Source of the DNA: Ancylobacter sp. TS-1
GTDB lineage: Bacteria; Pseudomonadota; Alphaproteobacteria; Rhizobiales; Xanthobacteraceae
DNA length: 64,000 bases
Reading direction: 5' to 3'
Assembly: GCF_009223885.1 (NCBI RefSeq)
Contig: NZ_CP045144.1
Location: 620,001-684,000 of the forward strand
Shown one piece after another: positions 39,562 through 49,641 of this stretch. Both the position numbers and the translations under genes were made by a program. The first letter of the stretch is position 1. Every line of letters starts with the position of its first letter. The notes beneath the pieces are model-generated. The model was not told where the DNA came from and did not search any database. It saw only the letters and a list, made by a program, of their open reading frames with translations.

Positions 39562-40507
39562 TGGGCAGGTTCCGCGAAAGCGCGTCCAGCACGGCCATGC
39601 GGACGGCGACGCCCATCTCGACCTGCTCGCGGATGAGGGACTGGGCGCCGTCGGCCACGGCCGAGTCGATCTCGACGCCACGGTTCATCGGGCCGGGATG
39701 CATCACCAGCGCGTCGGGCTTGGCGTAGCGCAGCTTGGCCTCGTCGAGCCCCCAGAAGTGGAAATATTCCTTCACCGAGGGGACATAGGAGCCGTTCATG
39801 CGCTCGCGCTGGAGGCGCAGCATCATCACGATGTCGACTCCCGCTAGGCCGCTGCGCATGTCGTGGTGAACCGCGACGCCGAAGCGGTCGATGCCCTTCG
39901 GCAGCAGCGTCGGCGGGGCGACGACGCGCACCTGCGCGCCGAGCGCCTGCAGCAACAGGATGTTCGAGCGGGCGACCCGCGAATGGGTGATGTCGCCGCA
40001 GATGGCGACCGTCAGCCCCTCGATCCGGCCCTTGTTGCGGCGGATGGTGAGGGCATCGAGCAGTGCCTGAGTCGGGTGCTCATGGGCGCCGTCGCCGGCA
40101 TTGACCACCGAGCAGTCGACCTTGCGGGCGAGCAGCTCGACGGCGCCCGAGGCGCTGTGACGCACGATCAGCACGTCCGGGTGCATGGCGTTGAGCGTCG
40201 CCGCGGTGTCGATGAGCGTCTCGCCCTTCTTCACCGAGGAGGTGCTGACCGACATGTTCATGACGTCGGCGCCGAGGCGCTTGCCGGCCAGTTCGAAGGA
40301 GGACTGGGTGCGGGTCGACGCTTCGAAGAACAGGTTGATCTGGGTGCGGCCGCGCAACGTTGCCCGTTTCTTCTCCACCTGCCGGTTGAGAAGGACGAAC
40401 TCTTCGGCGAGGTCGAGAAGGCCGACGATCTCGTCGGGCGACAGACCCTCGATGCCGAGCAGGTGCCGGCGCTGGAGGGTGAAACTGGCGGTCGGGTTCG
40501 ATGTCAT
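39554..40507 (-). CDS. pyrB: aspartate carbamoyltransferase catalytic subunit
   Basis: A 317-residue ATCase that makes carbamoyl-aspartate in pyrimidine synthesis. The carbamoyl-phosphate motif S-T-R-T is at 64-67; the H-P-T-Q-A-L-L-D and H-P-G-P-M-N-R-G segments are intact. Its N-terminal extension of about 15 residues resembles that of class A/B ATCases that pair with PyrC'. The stop overlaps the pyrC' start. Confidence 0.97.
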   Translation of the reverse strand: MTSNPTASFTLQRRHLLGIEGLSPDEIVGLLDLAEEFVLLNRQVEKKRATLRGRTQINLFFEASTRTQSSFELAGKRLGADVMNMSVSTSSVKKGETLIDTAATLNAMHPDVLIVRHSASGAVELLARKVDCSVVNAGDGAHEHPTQALLDALTIRRNKGRIEGLTVAICGDITHSRVARSNILLLQALGAQVRVVAPPTLLPKGIDRFGVAVHHDMRSGLAGVDIVMMLRLQRERMNGSYVPSVKEYFHFWGLDEAKLRYAKPDALVMHPGPMNRGVEIDSAVADGAQSLIREQVEMGVAVRMAVLDALSRNLPNA

Positions 40508-40590
40508 ATCGAAGTCGGCTGGATAGACGCAGCCGCCCCCCTCCGCAAGCGTTTAAGCGCGCTGTCCAGACTTTCGGCGGGCATGGGCGG

Positions 40591-41523
40591 CTAAAGATGC
40601 GCCACGAGGGCGATCACGACCGGCATGGTGACGGCTGCGAGCAGCGTCTGCACGGTCAGAATCTCGGCCAGCAGCGGCGCGTCGCCACCCATCTGCCGCG
40701 CCAGCACATAGCCGTTCGGCGCCGAAGGCACGGAGGCCGCGACGGCGACGATGAGAAGGTCGACTTCGCGCAGGCCCAGGGCGTGCCCGAGCCCACTGGC
40801 CAGTGCCGGCAGCAAAGCGAGCTTGAGGGCGCTGGCGAACCAAGTCGCCGCGCGTGGGCGGCGCAGATCGCCGAGCCGCAGCCCGGCGCCGACGACCAGC
40901 AGGCCGAGCGCCAGCGAGGCGCGCCCGAGAATGTCGCCGAAGGTGAGGACGACCGGCGGGATCGGCACGTCGGCGACATTGATCGCCGCGCCGATGGCGC
41001 AGGACCAGATGAACGGGTTTCGCAAAAGCTGGAGCAGCATCAGGCGGTTGCTGGCGCCGCCATTCTCGCCGTGCCGTGCCAGCACGACGACGCTCAGCGC
41101 GTTGAGCACCGGGATCATGACGGCGAGGCCGACCGCCGCGACGGCAAGCCCGCGCTGGCCGGACAGCGCGCCCGAGACGGCGAGGGCGATGTAGGTGTTC
41201 CAGCGCAGCGCGCCCTGGAACAGCGAGGTGTAGCTCGGTCCCGGCAGGCCGAGCGCCCGGCAGATCGGCCGGCGCGCGAGGGTGAGCAGCGCGCCGACGA
41301 TGGCAACCGAGCCGAGCAGCGTGGCGGAGACCTCCACCACGGCGACCTCGCCAAGCTCGGCGCGCGAGATGCTGACGATCAGCAGCGCCGGAAACAGCAC
41401 GAAATAGGTCAGTCGCTCCAGCGCGATCCAGTGCGAGGCTTCGGGGAGCAGGCCGCGCTTGAGTGCGGCGCCCAGCGCGATGACGAGGAACACCGGCACG
41501 AGGGCGCCGAGCACCGCCGACAT
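40591..41523 (-). CDS. AEC family transporter
   Basis: A 310-residue membrane protein with about ten hydrophobic helices, starting M-S-A-V-L-G-A-L-V-P-V-F-L, of the auxin efflux carrier family. Bacterial members export or take up malonate, malate or amino-acid-like anions; the substrate here is unknown. It follows ruvX with a single intervening base. Confidence 0.84.
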   Translation of the reverse strand: MSAVLGALVPVFLVIALGAALKRGLLPEASHWIALERLTYFVLFPALLIVSISRAELGEVAVVEVSATLLGSVAIVGALLTLARRPICRALGLPGPSYTSLFQGALRWNTYIALAVSGALSGQRGLAVAAVGLAVMIPVLNALSVVVLARHGENGGASNRLMLLQLLRNPFIWSCAIGAAINVADVPIPPVVLTFGDILGRASLALGLLVVGAGLRLGDLRRPRAATWFASALKLALLPALASGLGHALGLREVDLLIVAVAASVPSAPNGYVLARQMGGDAPLLAEILTVQTLLAAVTMPVVIALVAHL

Positions 41524-41524
41524 G

Positions 41525-42007
41525 TCAATCGCGCTCCGCGAGGAAGCGCAGGCGGTCGAGCGCGCCCTGAAGGATGAAGGCGGCCGCCTGCTGGTCCACC
41601 ACTTCCGCGCGCCGGGCGCGGCTCATGTCGGTGGCGATCATGTCGCGTTCCACTGCGGCGGTGGACAGGCGTTCGTCCCACAGCACGATCGGAAGATCGG
41701 TGAGGCGGGCGAGGTTGCGGGCGAAGGCGCGGGAGGCCTGCGCGCGCGGCCCCTCGCTGCCATCCATGTTCACCGGCAGGCCGAGCACGAATCCGGCCGC
41801 ACCGCGCGCCTCGGCCAGCGCCAGAATGCGTTGCGCGTCCGGGGTGAACTGCTTGCGGGAGATCGTCTCGACGGGTGCGGCGAGCCGGCGGTCGGGATCG
41901 GAGCTGGCGACGCCGATGGTCTTGGTGCCGAGGTCGAGCCCGATCAGTCCCCCGCGCGGCGGCAGGAGCGGGGCGGCGTCGGCAATGGAGAGGATCGCGG
42001 CGGCCAT
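41525..42007 (-). CDS. ruvX: RuvX/YqgF putative Holliday junction resolvase / pre-16S rRNA nuclease
   Basis: A 160-residue RNase H-fold nuclease with G-L-D-L-G-T-K-T-I-G-V-A (metal-binding Asp), G-L-P-V-N-M-D-G and D-E-R-L-S-T. The family processes the 5' end of 16S rRNA in E. coli. The ATG at 42007 gives a 20-residue N-terminal extension of Ala/Leu/Pro type. Confidence 0.93.
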   Translation of the reverse strand: MAAAILSIADAAPLLPPRGGLIGLDLGTKTIGVASSDPDRRLAAPVETISRKQFTPDAQRILALAEARGAAGFVLGLPVNMDGSEGPRAQASRAFARNLARLTDLPIVLWDERLSTAAVERDMIATDMSRARRAEVVDQQAAAFILQGALDRLRFLAERD

Positions 42008-42179
42008 GATGGCCAGCGCCTAGCACGGCGCACGGGCCGGCGCCATGGCCGTTCGTTGCGGACGCGCACGCTGCTGTCACCGCAGGTGCCGGCCGGCCGT
42101 GCGAACGGGCGACGGTCGTGCTTGAGTTGGGATGGCGCAGCACTATCTTGCCGGCTGAAATCCCACGCCCGACGGAGTC

Positions 42180-42887
42180 ATGGCGATGAAGATCACCTGG
42201 TTTGGCCATTCCGCATTCCGGTTCGACTTCGCGGGCAGGGCGGTGCTGATCGACCCCTTCCTGACCGGGAACCCGGGCTTCAAGGGCGACGTGGCCTCGG
42301 CGAGCGCCGGCGTGCGCCACATTCTGCTCACCCATGGCCATTTCGACCATGTCGGCGACACCGTCGACATCGCCGCTGCCAACGCGGCGACGGTGGTTGC
42401 CAATGCGGACCTTGCGGGCTGGCTCGGCACCCAGGGCGTCGAATCGCTGGAGATGATGAACACCGGCGGCACGATCCATCTCGACGGCTTCTCGGTGAGC
42501 ATGGTGCGGGCCGACCATTCCTCGGGCATGGTCCGCGACGGGGCGACGGTCTATCTCGGCAACGCCAACGGGCTGATCGTGAAGGCGCCGGGCGAGCCGA
42601 CCATCTGGCACATGGGCGATACCGACATCTTCTCCGACATGGCGCTGATCGCCGAGATCCACCAGCCGGACGTGGTGATCGTGCCGATCGGCGACCGCTT
42701 CACCATGGGGCCGGAGACGGCGGCGCTGGCGGTGTCGCGCTATCTCGGCGGGCTGACCATCATTCCGGCCCACTACGCCTCCTTCGGCCTGCTGGAGGCG
42801 AATGCCGAGCGTTTCGTCGCGCTGGTCGGGGACGAGGCGACGGTGAAGGTGCCGGAAAGCGGCGTCGCGTTCGTGCTCGGGCGCTGA
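42180..42887 (+). CDS. UPF0173 metal-dependent hydrolase
   Basis: A 235-residue metallo-beta-lactamase-fold protein. It has W-F-G-H-S-A-F, the [10 protein letters not shown] metal motif (about 57-66), and a second-shell H in A-D-H-S-S-G and D-T-D. The family is conserved, with unknown substrate. A second ATG two codons downstream (42186) could also be used. Confidence 0.9.
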   Translation: MAMKITWFGHSAFRFDFAGRAVLIDPFLTGNPGFKGDVASASAGVRHILLTHGHFDHVGDTVDIAAANAATVVANADLAGWLGTQGVESLEMMNTGGTIHLDGFSVSMVRADHSSGMVRDGATVYLGNANGLIVKAPGEPTIWHMGDTDIFSDMALIAEIHQPDVVIVPIGDRFTMGPETAALAVSRYLGGLTIIPAHYASFGLLEANAERFVALVGDEATVKVPESGVAFVLGR

Positions 42888-42951
42888 ACGCCCCACGCCC
42901 CGGGCGCTGGGCGCGGAAGCTGCGCCTTGCCGCCAATTCTCCGTCTGCCCT

Positions 42952-43809
42952 ATGGTTGCGCCCCTTGCCCCCCGAGCGGACGGAGTCCCGGTGGCCCTTA
43001 GCAGCGTGAAGAAACTGGTGCCCGCCCCGGTCCGCGATCTGATCGCGCGTTGCCGCGCGGAACGGCGCGGACATTCCGGCGAGACGCTGCGGCACACCTA
43101 TCTCGGTGAATCGCTCTCCGTGGTCGTCGCGGATGGCATGTCGAGGGGGTGGTACGGCGCCGACTGGCCGGAGGGCAGCCGGACCGAGATCGACCTGCTG
43201 GCGACGCTCGGCCTCCCGCGCGACGGGCTGATCTTCGACATCGGCGCGCATCAGGGCGTCGTGGCGATCCTGCTCAAGCGCAAGCTGGCGCCGCAGGGCC
43301 GGGTGGTCTGCGTCGAGCTGAACGGCACCAATGCCGCCGCCTGCACCGAGAATTTCCGCCTCAACGGCGAAGACAACATGGTCTGCCTGCACGCCGCGAT
43401 TTCCGACCGGCCGGGCTTCGTGCGGGTGACGGGACGCTCGAACGGCCAGATCGTCGCCGAGCCGTCGATGCTGAATTTCCTCTACCCCAAGGTGGAGTGC
43501 CTCACCGTCGACGACATGATCGGGCGCTTCGGCACGCCGAGCCTCGTCTTTCTCGATGTCGAGGGAGCCGAGGTTCTGGCCATGAAGGGCGCGGAGCGCG
43601 CCCTCTCAAGCGTGAATGCCTGGTTCATCGAGTTGCATGGCGACGAGACCTGCGGACAGTTCGGCGGCTCCAATCGCGGAATCGCGCGGGTTTTCGCGGC
43701 GGCCGGCTTCACGCTCCATACGGCGGTGGACGAAGGGCCGTTCTTCCCGCTGGCGGATCCGGACGCGGTGACCGGCGAGCGCGGCTATCTGGTCGCGACG
43801 CGCGCCTGA
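42952..43809 (+). CDS. FkbM family SAM-dependent methyltransferase
   Basis: A 285-residue protein with the FkbM domain in its central part: D-I-G-A-H-Q-G (SAM loop, near residue 97), V-C-V-E-L-N and D-V-E-G-A-E. FkbM proteins O-methylate sugars or polyketides. No glycan or polyketide genes are adjacent, so the target is unknown. The first 20 residues may be trimmed; an alternative start at the in-frame GTG at 42991 is possible. Confidence 0.85.
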   Translation: MVAPLAPRADGVPVALSSVKKLVPAPVRDLIARCRAERRGHSGETLRHTYLGESLSVVVADGMSRGWYGADWPEGSRTEIDLLATLGLPRDGLIFDIGAHQGVVAILLKRKLAPQGRVVCVELNGTNAAACTENFRLNGEDNMVCLHAAISDRPGFVRVTGRSNGQIVAEPSMLNFLYPKVECLTVDDMIGRFGTPSLVFLDVEGAEVLAMKGAERALSSVNAWFIELHGDETCGQFGGSNRGIARVFAAAGFTLHTAVDEGPFFPLADPDAVTGERGYLVATRA

Positions 43810-43812
43810 GGC

Positions 43813-44718
43813 TCAGCCGGCGCCGATGGCCTTGAGGGCGTGGCGAACCGCGTTGGCCTGCCGCACCAGCGCGGTGGCGATCAGTCGTTCCATGGCGTCG
43901 ATCAATGCCGGCTCGGCGACGATGCCGCTCCGCCCCTGATCCTCGGGACCGTAGCGCCGGATCAGGCCGGCCTCGGTCGCCTTTTGCACGATATCGACCA
44001 CGTGCGAGCGCGAGACGCGGTAGGCACGCGCCAGTCCCGCGACCGTCACCGGCGTCCCGGACGGCGCGGTGCCGAACAGGCCGAAGGCGATCATCAGCCC
44101 GCCGTCGCGGTCGACGAAGAGTTCGAGTTCCGGGATGTCGTAGACCGGCCGCCAGCCATGGCGCAGCGGCTCCAGCAGCGCATCCACGAAGGCGGCGAGG
44201 AAAGCGTCGTCGTCGAGGCGGGCGAGCCCCGCCGCGCCCTCCGGTAGCACCAGCGCGAGCGCCTTGAGCAGCACCCGCCAGCGTTCGCGGTGGATATCCA
44301 GCAGGCGGCCGGTCACGATGAGCCGGCGCCGGCGCCGGTCGGCGTCGGGGGCCGACGTCACCAGCCCGAGCAGGCGGAAAGCCGACACTATCGCGGCGAC
44401 GCGCCCCGGGCTGCAGATGCCGAGCGCCGACGCCTCGGCCTTGAGGCGCCCCGCCGTGAGACCCGGCGCCTCCGGCGGCTCGAAATGCATCTGCAGCATG
44501 AGCAGGGCGAGGGTAAGCCGCCCGCGATCGTTGAGAACGCGGGTCAGCAGGTAGTTGCCCCGATAGGCGGTGGCGAGGTGGATCGCCGCCTGCCGGGCGA
44601 TCCAGGGAAAGTCGGGCCGCGCCCGCAGGCGACGGCGTTCCTCGGTTTCGCCGGGCATGAATTCCTCGAAACGGTATGTGACCCGGGCCGGGATCGGCGT
44701 GCTTCTCGGCGCGAACAT
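43813..44718 (-). CDS. putative transcription regulator with two winged-helix segments
   Basis: A 301-residue protein of unknown family. An acidic and basic N-terminus is followed by one winged-helix-like segment (about 85-140: L-T-A-G-R-L-K-A-E-A-S ... S-P-G-R-V-A-A-I-V-S-A-F-R-L-L-G-L, then an Arg-rich wing). A second is near 220-275: V-T-V-A-G-L-A-R-A-Y-R-V-S-R-S-H-V-V-D-I-V-Q-K-A. Both resemble MarR/GntR-type DNA-binding helices, but overall I cannot place it. The start is at 44718, with two alternative ATGs upstream. It is divergent from the secreted-protein pair at 44829, which it may control. Confidence 0.6.
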   Translation of the reverse strand: MFAPRSTPIPARVTYRFEEFMPGETEERRRLRARPDFPWIARQAAIHLATAYRGNYLLTRVLNDRGRLTLALLMLQMHFEPPEAPGLTAGRLKAEASALGICSPGRVAAIVSAFRLLGLVTSAPDADRRRRRLIVTGRLLDIHRERWRVLLKALALVLPEGAAGLARLDDDAFLAAFVDALLEPLRHGWRPVYDIPELELFVDRDGGLMIAFGLFGTAPSGTPVTVAGLARAYRVSRSHVVDIVQKATEAGLIRRYGPEDQGRSGIVAEPALIDAMERLIATALVRQANAVRHALKAIGAG

Positions 44719-44828
44719 GGACAAACCCTTCCTCCCGGCATTGCGACCAATAATCGGCATTGCCGCCACGCGCCGGACAGACGACAGTCGCGCTGTTTCC
44801 CCAAGGGGAAGTCAACGGAGTACAGCGA

Positions 44829-45200
44829 ATGACCGGACAGCGTTCCAAGAATCGCTTCCGCGCACGTTATCTTGCACCGGCTGGTGCGGCAGTGCTGCTG
44901 CTCGCGGGCCTCGGTCTGCTCGATAACGGCACGGCGCAGGCGGCGGTGATCTACTGCACGGGTCCCGGCGTGCCGGTCGGATGCGTGGTGCGGCCGACGC
45001 CCTACGTCGCCCCGGCGGCTCGTGCGGCCGTCTATTGCACCCGCCCCGGATATCCTGTCGGCTGCGTGGGTGGCGTAGGTGCGCCGGGTGTCGGCGCTCC
45101 CGGCGTCGGCGTGGCGGGCACCCCCGCCGGCCGTGCCGTCGCCCGGCCCGGTCCCGGCGTCAACGGTGGCGGCCCGGTGAACCGCGCCGGACTGCGCTGA
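44829..45200 (+). CDS. secreted Cys/Gly/Pro-rich small protein with internal repeat
   Basis: A 123-residue protein. A basic start and a hydrophobic stretch (about 15-38, ending A-Q-A-A) form a signal peptide. The mature part has two copies of a module A-V-(I)-Y-C-T-x-P-G-x-P-V-G-C-V (residues 39 and 67 onward), then a G-V-G-A-P-G-V type glycine/proline-rich tail. The four Cys could form disulfides. Similar small Cys-module proteins with P-V-G-C occur in Hyphomicrobiales; function unknown. Confidence 0.72.
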   Translation: MTGQRSKNRFRARYLAPAGAAVLLLAGLGLLDNGTAQAAVIYCTGPGVPVGCVVRPTPYVAPAARAAVYCTRPGYPVGCVGGVGAPGVGAPGVGVAGTPAGRAVARPGPGVNGGGPVNRAGLR

Positions 45201-45224
45201 AACAACATCGACTCGGAGAGACTC

Positions 45225-45521
45225 ATGTACACCTTCGACCTCACCCGCCGCGCTCTCGCCGCCGCCTGCCTTGCCGGCGCCCTCGTCGTGGCGCCCGCCG
45301 CCTTCGCCAACCAGGCCGCCGGCGATGCCTGCGCGGCGTCGCTGACGCCTGACGGCAAGGCGATCTATGCCGGCGTGATCGGCGCCGGCAACAGCGGCGA
45401 CCTGCGCACGCTGGTCACCGACACCGCCCGCTCGCTCGTCATGTCGGGCCAGATCGACCGGGGCAATGCGCGCACCAACGCCGAGGCGGCGGGGCAGTGC
45501 CTGGAGCAGGCGCGCTCCTGA
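45225..45521 (+). CDS. small secreted protein
   Basis: A 98-residue protein with a signal peptide (1 to about 27, ending A-A-F-A) and a mature helical part carrying two Cys, at residue 36 in D-A-C-A and 92 in G-Q-C-L-E. It follows the previous gene by 24 bases, with GAGAG before the ATG, so the two are co-transcribed. Function unknown. Confidence 0.72.
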   Translation: MYTFDLTRRALAAACLAGALVVAPAAFANQAAGDACAASLTPDGKAIYAGVIGAGNSGDLRTLVTDTARSLVMSGQIDRGNARTNAEAAGQCLEQARS

Positions 45522-45635
45522 GCGCCGGAACGGCCGACATCCGAATCCCGCCGATGCCGGGCGCCGCGCGTTGCGGGGCGCGGTGCCCGCCTGCTATACG
45601 GCGCGCATCGGTTTTCAGTTGAACTGGGATTTCGG

Positions 45636-45923
45636 ATGTCGGTCGATCAGGCGACGGTCCGGCGAGTGGCGCATCTTTCGCGCATCGCCGTGACGGAGGA
45701 CGAGGTGGCCCATCTGCAGGGCGAGCTCAATGCCATTCTCGCCTTTGTGGACGAGCTCGGCGAGGTGGACACCACCGGCGTCGAGCCGATGACCAGCGTC
45801 ATTCCCATGACGCTTCCGCTGCGCGCGGACGTCGTGAATGACGGCTTCTACCCCGAGCGGGTGCTGGCCAACGCGCCGGCGGCCGAGGACGGCTTCTTCG
45901 CCGTTCCCAAGGTGGTGGAGTGA
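45636..45923 (+). CDS. gatC: Asp/Glu-tRNA amidotransferase subunit C
   Basis: A 95-residue GatC beginning [17 protein letters not shown] and containing [11 protein letters not shown] and D-T-T-G-V-E-P. It stabilises the GatA-GatB complex that converts Glu-tRNA(Gln) and Asp-tRNA(Asn) to the amidated forms. Confidence 0.96.
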   Translation: MSVDQATVRRVAHLSRIAVTEDEVAHLQGELNAILAFVDELGEVDTTGVEPMTSVIPMTLPLRADVVNDGFYPERVLANAPAAEDGFFAVPKVVE

Positions 45924-45928
45924 GCCTC

Positions 45929-47410
45929 ATGAGCGACCTGACCTCCCTCACCATCACCGCCGCCCGCGAAGGCCTCGCGCAGGGCAGCTTCACCGCCACC
46001 GAGCTGACGCAGGCCTATATCGACGCCATCGAACCGGCCGGCGACCTCAACGCCTATGTGCTGACCACGCCCGAGAGGGCGCTGGAGATGGCGGCCGCCA
46101 GCGACGCGCGCATCGCGAAAGGCGAGGCGGGGCTGCTGGAGGGCATTCCGCTCGGCATCAAGGACATGTTCGCCACCGAGGGCGTGCGCACCACGGCGGC
46201 GTCGAACATCATCCGCAACTTCGTTCCGGCCTATGAATCGACCGTGACCGCCAATCTGTGGCGCGACGGTGCGGTGCTGCTCGGCAAGCTGAACCAGGAC
46301 GAGTTCGCCATGGGCTCGTCCAACGAATCGAGCGCCTTCGGCCCCGTTGTGAATCCCTGGCGGCGCAATGGCTCGGAGCAGCCGCTGGTGCCCGGCGGTT
46401 CCTCGGGCGGCTCGGCGGCGGCGGTGGCGGCGCATATCTGCGCCGGCGCGGCGGGCACCGATACCGGTGGCTCGATCCGCCAGCCGGCCGCCTTCACCGG
46501 TACGGTCGGCATCAAGCCGACCTATGGGCGCTGCTCGCGTTGGGGAATCATCGCCTACGCCTCCTCGCTCGATCAGGCCGGGCCGATCGCCCGTTCGGTC
46601 AACGACGCCGCGCTGCTGCTGCGTTCCATGGCGGGCCACGACCCGAAGGATTCGACCAGTGCGAACCTGCCGGTTCCCGACTATGAGGCGGCGGTCGGCG
46701 CTTCGGTGAAGGGCAAGCGCATCGGCATTCCCCGCGAATACCGCGTCGACGGCATGTCGGGGGAAATCGCCGCGCTGTGGGACAAGGGCGCCGACATACT
46801 GCGCGACGCCGGGGCGGAGGTCGTCGAGATCAGCCTGCCGCACACCAAATACGCACTGCCGGCTTATTACATCGTGGCGCTGGCCGAGGCCTCCTCGAAC
46901 CTCGCCCGCTATGACGGCGTGCGCTATGGCGAGCGCGTGCCCGGCCGCGACATCGTGGAGCTGTACGAGAAGACCCGCGCCGCCGGCTTCGGCGACGAGG
47001 TGCGCCGGCGCATCATGATCGGCACCTATGTGCTCTCGGCCGGCTATTACGACGCCTACTACCTGAAGGCGCAGAAGGTGCGCACGCTGATCAAGCGCGA
47101 CTTCGAGAACGCCTTCGCCGACGGCATCGACGCCGTGCTGGCCCCGGCCACCCCGTCGGCGGCCTTCGGCATCGGCGAGAAGTCCGGTGCCGATCCGGTG
47201 GAGATGTACCTGCAGGACGTGTTCACGGTGACGCTGAACATGGCCGGCCTGCCGGGTATCTCGGTGCCGGCCGGGCTCTCCTCGGAGGGGCTGCCGCTCG
47301 GCCTCCAGCTCATCGGCAAGCCCTTCGCCGAGCAGGAGCTGTTCGCGCTCGGCCAGGTGATCGAGGAGGCGGCGGGCCGCCTCGTCGTGCCGGAGAAGTG
47401 GTGGCTGTGA
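45929..47410 (+). CDS. gatA: Asp/Glu-tRNA amidotransferase subunit A
   Basis: A 493-residue amidase that liberates ammonia from glutamine for GatB. The catalytic Lys lies in P-L-G-I-K-D-M, and the cis-Ser and nucleophilic Ser lie in P-G-G-S-S-G-G-S and G-T-D-T-G-G-S-I-R. The ATG at 45929 is preferred: GGTGGAG lies 8 bases upstream, and M-S-D-L-T-S-L-T is the usual GatA start; GTG at 45920, overlapping the gatC stop, is the alternative. Confidence 0.96.
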   Translation: MSDLTSLTITAAREGLAQGSFTATELTQAYIDAIEPAGDLNAYVLTTPERALEMAAASDARIAKGEAGLLEGIPLGIKDMFATEGVRTTAASNIIRNFVPAYESTVTANLWRDGAVLLGKLNQDEFAMGSSNESSAFGPVVNPWRRNGSEQPLVPGGSSGGSAAAVAAHICAGAAGTDTGGSIRQPAAFTGTVGIKPTYGRCSRWGIIAYASSLDQAGPIARSVNDAALLLRSMAGHDPKDSTSANLPVPDYEAAVGASVKGKRIGIPREYRVDGMSGEIAALWDKGADILRDAGAEVVEISLPHTKYALPAYYIVALAEASSNLARYDGVRYGERVPGRDIVELYEKTRAAGFGDEVRRRIMIGTYVLSAGYYDAYYLKAQKVRTLIKRDFENAFADGIDAVLAPATPSAAFGIGEKSGADPVEMYLQDVFTVTLNMAGLPGISVPAGLSSEGLPLGLQLIGKPFAEQELFALGQVIEEAAGRLVVPEKWWL

Positions 47411-47706
47411 TGGCACGGACGCTGCCCGACAACGAGAACGCCCTCGCGCCCTTCCGGACGGAGATCGACGCGATCGACGCACAGATGGTCGAGTTGCTGG
47501 CGCGCCGCTTCGAGGTGGTGAAGCACGTCGTGGCGGTGAAGAAGGCAGAGGGGCTTGCCGCCTTCCTGCCCGAGCGCGTCGAGGACGTGATCGAGAAGGT
47601 CAGCGCCCGCGCCGAGACCAAGGGCCTGCCGCCCGAACTCGTCGAGAAGCTCTGGCGCGTGCTGATCGAGTGGGTGATCGCCTACGAGAACGAGCGGCTG
47701 GGCTAG
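47410..47706 (+). CDS. chorismate mutase, AroQ type
   Basis: A 98-residue all-helical AroQ-fold chorismate mutase: F-R-T-E-I-D-A-I-D-A-Q-M-V-E-L-L-A-R-R near residue 15, V-K-K-A-E-G, and L-V-E-K-L-W-R-V-L-I-E. Its ATG shares one base with the gatA stop (TGATG), so it is translated with gatA. It could be a monofunctional chorismate mutase for prephenate, or a PchB-like isochorismate-pyruvate lyase; sequence alone does not settle this. Confidence 0.85.
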   Translation: MARTLPDNENALAPFRTEIDAIDAQMVELLARRFEVVKHVVAVKKAEGLAAFLPERVEDVIEKVSARAETKGLPPELVEKLWRVLIEWVIAYENERLG

Positions 47707-48005
47707 TCCGCAGCCTCCGGCGGCGCTGCCGCCTCGGCCCGACGGTCGGGCGCCGGGTCGAGAACCGATTCGACCCACTCGCCGAAAACCTCGACGTTGC
47801 GGCAGAAACCGGGCGGCGGGGCCGCGAGGTCCACATCCTCCAGCCAGGCGCGGCATTCCTCGCCGACGCGGCAGCCGAGGCACCGCTGGGCAGCGGCGCG
47901 CAGATCGTCGGCCCGCTGGCCGGCCAGCGCATCGAGATCGACGCCAGCATGGTCGGTCATCTCGCGGAACAGGCACAGACGTTCGTCGATCGTGTCCACG
48001 CGCAT
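47703..48005 (-). CDS. DUF6455 family Cys-containing protein
   Basis: A 100-residue protein with [14 protein letters not shown] (residues about 42-55) and a C further on (G-F-C-R-N). These make a four-Cys cluster that could bind zinc or a metal centre. It is convergent with the chorismate mutase: their stop codons share the palindrome CTAG at 47703-47706. Function unknown. Confidence 0.75.
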   Translation of the reverse strand: MRVDTIDERLCLFREMTDHAGVDLDALAGQRADDLRAAAQRCLGCRVGEECRAWLEDVDLAAPPPGFCRNVEVFGEWVESVLDPAPDRRAEAAAPPEAAD

Positions 48006-48165
48006 GGTTCGCCCTCCCGGCTTATCCTCCGCACCGCAAGGGCGTAGCGTGCGGCCGGGACCCGCCGGCGGCCTTGATCTGGCGCAACTTCCGCGCCGAG
48101 AGTTGTCGAACCCCGCCGCGCGGAGTAGGGAACTGGCCAATGACGGACAACAGCAGGCCCGATCC

Positions 48166-49641
48166 ATGAACATGCACGCCCGCCCCGCCGACCCGAAGAA
48201 GCTCATCAAGGGAGCGACCGGCGACTGGGAAGTGGTCATCGGCATGGAGATCCATGCCCAGGTGACGTCGAACTCCAAGCTGTTCTCGGGCGCCTCGACC
48301 GAATTCGGCGGCGAGCCGAACAGCCATGTGTCCCTGGTCGACGCGGCGATGCCCGGCATGCTGCCGGTCATCAACGCCGAATGCGTGAAGCAGGCGGTGC
48401 GCACCGGGCTCGGCCTGAAGGCGCAGATCAACAACCGCTCCGTCTTCGACCGCAAGAACTACTTCTACCCGGACCTGCCGCAGGGCTACCAGATCAGCCA
48501 GTACAAGAGCCCCATCGTCGGCGAGGGCGTGGTGCTGGTGGACACGGCGGACGGGCAGATCGAGGTCGGCATCGAGCGGCTGCATCTCGAGCAGGACGCG
48601 GGCAAGTCGATCCACGACCAGCACCCGACGCTTTCGCTCGTCGACCTCAACCGCTCGGGCGTGGCGCTGATGGAGATCGTCTCCAAGCCGGACCTGCGCT
48701 CCTCGGAAGAGGCCAAGGCCTATGTGACCAAGCTGCGCACCATCCTGCGCTATCTCGGCACCTGCGACGGCGACATGGAAAAGGGCTCGCTGCGCGCCGA
48801 CGTGAACGTCTCCGTACGCAAGCCGGGTGACGATTTCGGCACGCGCTGCGAGATCAAGAACGTCAACTCCATCCGCTTCATCGGCCAGGCCATCGAGACC
48901 GAAGCCCGCCGGCAGATCGGCATCATCGAGGATGGCGGCACGATCGACCAGGAGACCCGCCTGTTCGACCCCGGCAAGGGCGAGACGCGCTCCATGCGTT
49001 CCAAGGAAGAGGCGCACGACTACCGCTACTTCCCCGACCCGGACCTGCTGCCGCTGGAATTCGACGACGCCTTCGTCGCCGAGCTGAAGGCGCATCTGCC
49101 GGAACTGCCGGACGAGAAGAAGGCGCGCTTCGTCGCCGATTACGGCCTATCCGCCTATGACGCCGACGTGCTCGTCGCCGAGAAGGAGACGGCCGCCTAT
49201 TACGAGGAGGTCGCCCGCGGGCGCGACGCCAAGGCGGCGGCGAACTTCGTCATCAACGAACTGTTCGGCCGGCTGAACAAGGAAGGCCGCGACATCGCCT
49301 CCTCGCCGGTCTCGGCGGCGCAGATCGGCGCCATTGTCGACCTGATCGCCGACGGCACCATCTCGGGCAAGATCGCCAAGGACCTGTTCGAGATCGTCTT
49401 CACCGAGGGCGGCGATCCGCGCGCGCTGGTCGAAGAGCGCGGCATGAAGCAGGTGACCGACACCGGCGCCATCGAGGCGGCGGTCGATGCGATCATTGCC
49501 GCCAACCCGGACAAGGTGGCGCAGGTTCAGGCCAAGCCCACCATGCTCGGCTGGTTCGTCGGACAGGTGATGAAGCAGACCGGCGGCAAGGCCAACCCGC
49601 AGGCGGTCAACGACCTGCTGAAGGGCAAGCTGGGCATATGA
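48166..49641 (+). CDS. gatB: Asp/Glu-tRNA amidotransferase subunit B
   Basis: A 491-residue GatB, the subunit that binds misacylated tRNA and phosphorylates and amidates it. G-M-E-I-H-A-Q-V is near residue 25, [11 protein letters not shown] near 105. A YqeY/GatB-type C-terminal helical domain starts around 400. It is separated from gatCA by the chorismate mutase and DUF6455 genes. The GNAT gene overlaps its stop (ATGA). Confidence 0.97.
   Translation: MNMHARPADPKKLIKGATGDWEVVIGMEIHAQVTSNSKLFSGASTEFGGEPNSHVSLVDAAMPGMLPVINAECVKQAVRTGLGLKAQINNRSVFDRKNYFYPDLPQGYQISQYKSPIVGEGVVLVDTADGQIEVGIERLHLEQDAGKSIHDQHPTLSLVDLNRSGVALMEIVSKPDLRSSEEAKAYVTKLRTILRYLGTCDGDMEKGSLRADVNVSVRKPGDDFGTRCEIKNVNSIRFIGQAIETEARRQIGIIEDGGTIDQETRLFDPGKGETRSMRSKEEAHDYRYFPDPDLLPLEFDDAFVAELKAHLPELPDEKKARFVADYGLSAYDADVLVAEKETAAYYEEVARGRDAKAAANFVINELFGRLNKEGRDIASSPVSAAQIGAIVDLIADGTISGKIAKDLFEIVFTEGGDPRALVEERGMKQVTDTGAIEAAVDAIIAANPDKVAQVQAKPTMLGWFVGQVMKQTGGKANPQAVNDLLKGKLGI

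Noticed and set aside
45929..47410. gatA as a general amidase
   Set aside because: gatC is directly upstream and gatB is close by, and the Ser-cisSer-Lys sequences match GatA.
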